Source: Myxococcales bacterium (GTDB taxonomy: Bacteria; Myxococcota; Myxococcia; Myxococcales; Myxococcaceae). From it: a DNA stretch of 64,000 bases. Every line of letters begins with the position of its first letter. Within the stretch, counting starts at the first letter, position 1. A program made the translations under genes and the position numbers. Below the pieces are notes generated by a model. That model made no database searches and was not told the origin of the DNA. It saw only the letters and a list, made by a program, of their open reading frames with translations. The DNA is taken from positions 1 through 64,000 of the forward strand of contig JADLDB010000179.1 in assembly GCA_020846875.1 (NCBI GenBank). Direction: 5' to 3'. Below, in pieces: positions 61,735 through 64,000 of the stretch.

Positions 61735-61953
61735 GTGGGTTTTCGCTCCCGCGCGCTCAGGGCCATGTCACCTGGCGGCGGCGGGTATGTGGCACACGAG
61801 GTGCGGGGTGCCAAGAGTTTTGGAGTGGACGGTGTAATGAAATCTGATGGGCGCGTCCTCGGTCACGCCGCGGCGCTGCCCGCCGGCGCGTGATTTTTCC
61901 CTGCCGAAGATCAAGCGCGCGTCGGAGCTCGAGGTCGGGTACATGGCCGCGTC

Positions 61954-62571
61954 ATGGTGAGGCTCGCGAGCGGACTGATGGCGGCGGTGTTGCTCGGCTG
62001 CGGCGGTGGCGGTGGCGGCCCGGGGAGCGACGGCGGGACGGACGCCGGCTGCACCGAGGCGGGGAAGAGCCCGGCCAACCTGGTGCAGAACCATGCGTTC
62101 GAGTGTGGCGGGGCGTCGGTGGCCGAGTGGGCCGCGGTGTACGGCACGCTGGAGTTTCCGGCGGGTGAAGGGCGGAGCGGGACGCGCGCGGCGAAGTTGA
62201 CCTGCGACTCGGGCGGGGCGCGCTTCACCTACGTGCCGGCGCTGGTGGCCGACGGAGGACAGAAGACGTACTGCGTCACCGCCTGGGCGAAGGGGACGGC
62301 GCCGTACATGCGGATTCGGGTGCTGCGGGACGAGGGCGGCGGGGGCTTCACCAACTTCGAGTTCAACTCGCCGGTGCCGGGGAGTTGGGAGCGGGTACCG
62401 CCGAGCATCACGCTGCAGGTGCCCAACGCGGGGAGCGCGAAGCTGCAGTTGGTGTTCGAGCTGCAGACGACCCGGGGTGACGGGCAGAACGCCAGGCCAG
62501 GGGACGTGCTGTACGTGGATGACGTGGATGCGTGGGAGTCTGCGTCGGGCCGGTGTGACGAAGTGAGGTGA
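61954..62571 (+). CDS. Lipoprotein with carbohydrate-binding-like domain
   Basis: This is a 205-aa protein. The signal MVRLASGLMAAVLLGC (Cys16) is followed by a Gly/Asp linker. The mature domain (NLVQNHAFECGGASVAEWAA, GRSGTRAAKLTCDSGGARFT, YCVTAWAKGTAPYMRIRVL, VPGSWERVPPSITLQVPNAG, DVLYVDDVDAW) is the jelly-roll pattern of CBM4/22-type or discoidin-like binding modules seen in many myxobacterial lipoproteins. It has no catalytic part. Divergent from the cytochrome gene with 219 bp between. Confidence 0.75.
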   Translation: MVRLASGLMAAVLLGCGGGGGGPGSDGGTDAGCTEAGKSPANLVQNHAFECGGASVAEWAAVYGTLEFPAGEGRSGTRAAKLTCDSGGARFTYVPALVADGGQKTYCVTAWAKGTAPYMRIRVLRDEGGGGFTNFEFNSPVPGSWERVPPSITLQVPNAGSAKLQLVFELQTTRGDGQNARPGDVLYVDDVDAWESASGRCDEVR

Positions 62572-62669
62572 CGGCGGCCTCGAGGGAGCGGTGCGGGCGA
62601 TGGGGTCGCTCACCCTGCCGAAAAGCCGCCAGCCCCTCGCCCCATCGGCGGGTCCTCAGGGCGCGAAGT

Positions 62670-62733
62670 GGAGCACCAAAGTTGCTGCCTCCAGGGGGGG
62701 ACGGGGGTCTCCCAGCAGAGCACCAAAGTTGCT
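62670..62733 (+). repeat. Left arm of the 64-bp inverted repeat
   Basis: It begins GGAGCACCAAAGTTG and ends GAGCACCAAAGTTGCT, so the arm itself carries a direct repeat of GAGCACCAAAGTTG. Between lie two poly-G runs and GTCTCCCAGC. Confidence 0.85.
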
Positions 62734-62893
62734 GACTCGCGCCTCAGTGGACACTCCTGACGCTCCACCACCTTCATCCTCCGAGCACTCCGTCGCCCCG
62801 GACGTCCTCCACCGGCGCCGCAAACCCAGCCGTTCCGCCCGCCCCGCGGCCCGACCTTTCCGACGGCCGCGGCGCGGACCATCTGCTCTTCCC

Positions 62894-63091
62894 TCAAGGT
62901 GTCGCCAGGCCCTGGGCTGTGATTTCCAACGGCAGCTCCTCGTCCTTCGTCACGTTGACGAGGTGCTCCCGGAAGCGCTCGAGCGACGGGCCCACCGAGC
63001 GCGCCTGACGGGAGCCTTGGGGTCTGGACCGAGAGGGGGAGCCGGCTTCGGGGTGGCACGTGGTGGTCAGTTCAGCGGCGGAAGCAGTGGG
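62894..63091 (-). pseudogene. 3' fragment of an unidentified gene inside the repeat element
   Basis: Reading the minus strand, the frame from about 63008 ends at a stop at 62894 and has protein-like sequence: RSVGPSLERFREHLVNVTKD, then EELPLEITAQGLATP. It has no start and cannot extend past the right arm. I cannot name the family. Confidence 0.35.
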
Positions 63092-63732
63092 AGCAACTTT
63101 GGTGCTCCGCTGGGAGACCCCCGGCCCCCCCCGGAGTTGTCAACTTTGGTGCTCCCCTCGACGCCTGCCCCTGGGAACCTGGCGTGCGAGTCGAGGGGCT
63201 GGTCGAGCTGGGCAGCGCCGTCAGCCCCTTCCGTGGCCAGCTCCTTCAAGGAAGGCCTCCCATCCATCCGCACCTCGGCGTGCCGTACCGAATACGGCAC
63301 CGTCACGCCATTTACCCACGCGCCGTCCTGCGGACGATTCACCAGCACCGCGACGACGCGCATCAGGTCGGCCTCGAGCCGCGGGACGTCGACTCGCCGC
63401 CCCATCATGCTCACCCACTCATCGAACACGGCGCGCAAGCGCTGCCCGCGCTGGTGTCCTTGCTGGGTGAGCGACCACCGCAGCGCGTTCGTCCCGTGGC
63501 CCACGCCCTCGACCAGCCCACGCGCCTCCAACCCCTGGAGCGCCCGATGCAACTGCTGCCGCGCCCGGCCCGACTGCACGCCGAGCCAGCTCGCGCCCAC
63601 CGGCTCGTTCGCCTCGACCATCAACATGAACGCCCACAGCTCCTGCTGTGACAGCTCCCACGCGCGGGCGACCCGCGCAAGCACGGCGTCCATGGCGGTG
63701 AGCGACTGCCTCGCTGAGATGAAGAGGTGCAT
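63067..63732 (-). CDS. MarR-like winged-helix regulator with repeat-derived tail
   Basis: This is a 221-aa protein. Residues about 12-115 fit a MarR-type winged helix: AWELSQQELWAFMLMVEANE, ASWLGVQSGRARQQLHRALQ as recognition region, GLVEGVGHGTNALRWSLTQQGH as wing. A helical segment follows (QRLRAVFDEWVSMMGRR). The last 30 or so residues (GSTKVDNSGGGRGSPSGAPK to the stop) are encoded by the right repeat arm and adjacent spacer, so the native C-terminus was probably replaced. DNA-binding parts look intact. It could be any MarR-class repressor; the ligand is unknown. Confidence 0.6.
   Translation of the reverse strand: MHLFISARQSLTAMDAVLARVARAWELSQQELWAFMLMVEANEPVGASWLGVQSGRARQQLHRALQGLEARGLVEGVGHGTNALRWSLTQQGHQRGQRLRAVFDEWVSMMGRRVDVPRLEADLMRVVAVLVNRPQDGAWVNGVTVPYSVRHAEVRMDGRPSLKELATEGADGAAQLDQPLDSHARFPGAGVEGSTKVDNSGGGRGSPSGAPKLLPLLPPLN
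63092..63155 (-). repeat. Right arm of the 64-bp inverted repeat
   Basis: This is the reverse complement of the left arm with seven substitutions and no gaps. It lies inside the 3' end of the MarR-like gene and encodes part of its C-terminus. Confidence 0.85.
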
Positions 63733-63793
63733 TCCCCCTCATCTCATACGGGTCTGACATCCAACGGCCGCACGGCCGCGGAGCGGCTACCGC

Positions 63794-64000
63794 CTACAGG
63801 TACGCCTGCACGCCGGCGTGGAACTCGACGCGGCCGCTGGGCGCGATGCCCCGCCAGTAGTCGGTGAAGTAATACGTGTAGTCCGCGCCCACCACGAGCG
63901 CGACCCGCGAGGCGATGGGCTGCACGTAGGCCGCGCCGGCCAGAATGCCCACGCCCGCCTGCGGCACCAGAGGAATCGGCACCCCGAAGCGCAGCTGGAG
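63794..64000 (-). CDS. Outer-membrane beta-barrel protein, start outside the window
   Basis: Only the last 68 residues are visible. They show alternating hydrophobic and polar positions (AAYVQPIASRVALVVGADY, YYFTDYWRGIAPSGRVEFHA) and end GVQAYL after an amphipathic strand, as in small OmpA/OmpW-type barrels. The frame is open at the window edge. Confidence 0.6.
   Translation of the reverse strand, partial: LQLRFGVPIPLVPQAGVGILAGAAYVQPIASRVALVVGADYTYYFTDYWRGIAPSGRVEFHAGVQAYL

Larger units (their letters stand above)
62670..63155. mobile_element. Inverted-repeat-bounded element with decayed content
   Basis: Two 64-bp arms in inverted orientation, 57 of 64 positions matching without gaps, enclose a 358-bp spacer. 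The spacer holds a 3' fragment of a gene and no transposase. It looks like a non-autonomous, MITE-like or palindromic repeat unit, but no target-site duplication was identified, so insertion is inferred. Outside it, 62572-62669 holds no gene. Confidence 0.45.

Overview
The window is GC-rich bacterial DNA with almost no non-coding space and strong G/C preference at third codon positions. The gene content points to a myxobacterium (Myxococcota, probably order Myxococcales). It has a membrane Ser/Thr kinase with PEGA repeats, a protein with a MYXO-CTERM-like tail, a candidate sigma-54 promoter, many lipoproteins, and an alternative complex III next to an aa3-type cytochrome oxidase. This assignment is inferred from gene content, not from a marker gene. 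I found no rRNA, tRNA or CRISPR array.

Region 1 (1-9.9 kb) is accessory in character. It holds a cysteine-rich repeat protein cut by the window edge and a nucleotidyltransferase that looks like a deletion fusion. A receptor-like kinase follows, translationally coupled to a two-TM sensor-like protein. Then comes a coupled pair, a P-loop NTPase/TPR protein and a ComEC-like metallo-beta-lactamase-fold protein, with visibly lower GC. I consider this pair the best candidate for an undescribed (possibly anti-phage) system. After it come a large unknown protein, a kelch-gene remnant and a beta-barrel-like protein.

Region 2 (10-25 kb, mostly minus strand) has an Rnk-like factor, a response regulator coupled to a large cell-surface lipoprotein, feoAB, hisC (preceded by a perfect 22-bp palindrome), a coupled pair of secreted hydrolases (beta-lactamase-like and SGNH), an unknown 588-aa protein, and a metallophosphoesterase with a small membrane protein.

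Region 3 (25-47.7 kb) is mixed. It includes two tandem RlaP-like nucleotidyltransferases, an M49-like lipoprotein peptidase, a secreted metzincin behind a sigma-54-like promoter, tandem paralogous membrane proteins next to a DcaP-like porin, and an APH-kinase/HopA1 pair resembling the split class V lanthipeptide enzymes. It also includes a Tat-exported GMC oxidoreductase pair, a Ni/Co transporter-like protein, a patatin lipoprotein, an MBL-fold lipoprotein, a methyltransferase and a second beta-lactamase-like hydrolase.

Region 4 (47.7-61.7 kb, minus strand) is a terminal respiratory chain. In transcription order it encodes a diheme cytochrome c, a 40-aa membrane peptide, CoxB, CoxA, CoxC, subunit IV, a second subunit III, a 73-aa protein and a SCO-like protein, then ActA-B-C-D-E-F. 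ActA-F would oxidise quinol and pass electrons through c-type hemes to the oxidase. ActE carries an extra heme c domain of the kind normally fused to CoxB in caa3 oxidases.

Region 5 (62-64 kb) has a small lipoprotein, a pair of 64-bp inverted repeats enclosing a gene remnant, a MarR-like regulator whose C-terminus is encoded by one repeat arm, and the end of a beta-barrel protein cut by the window edge.
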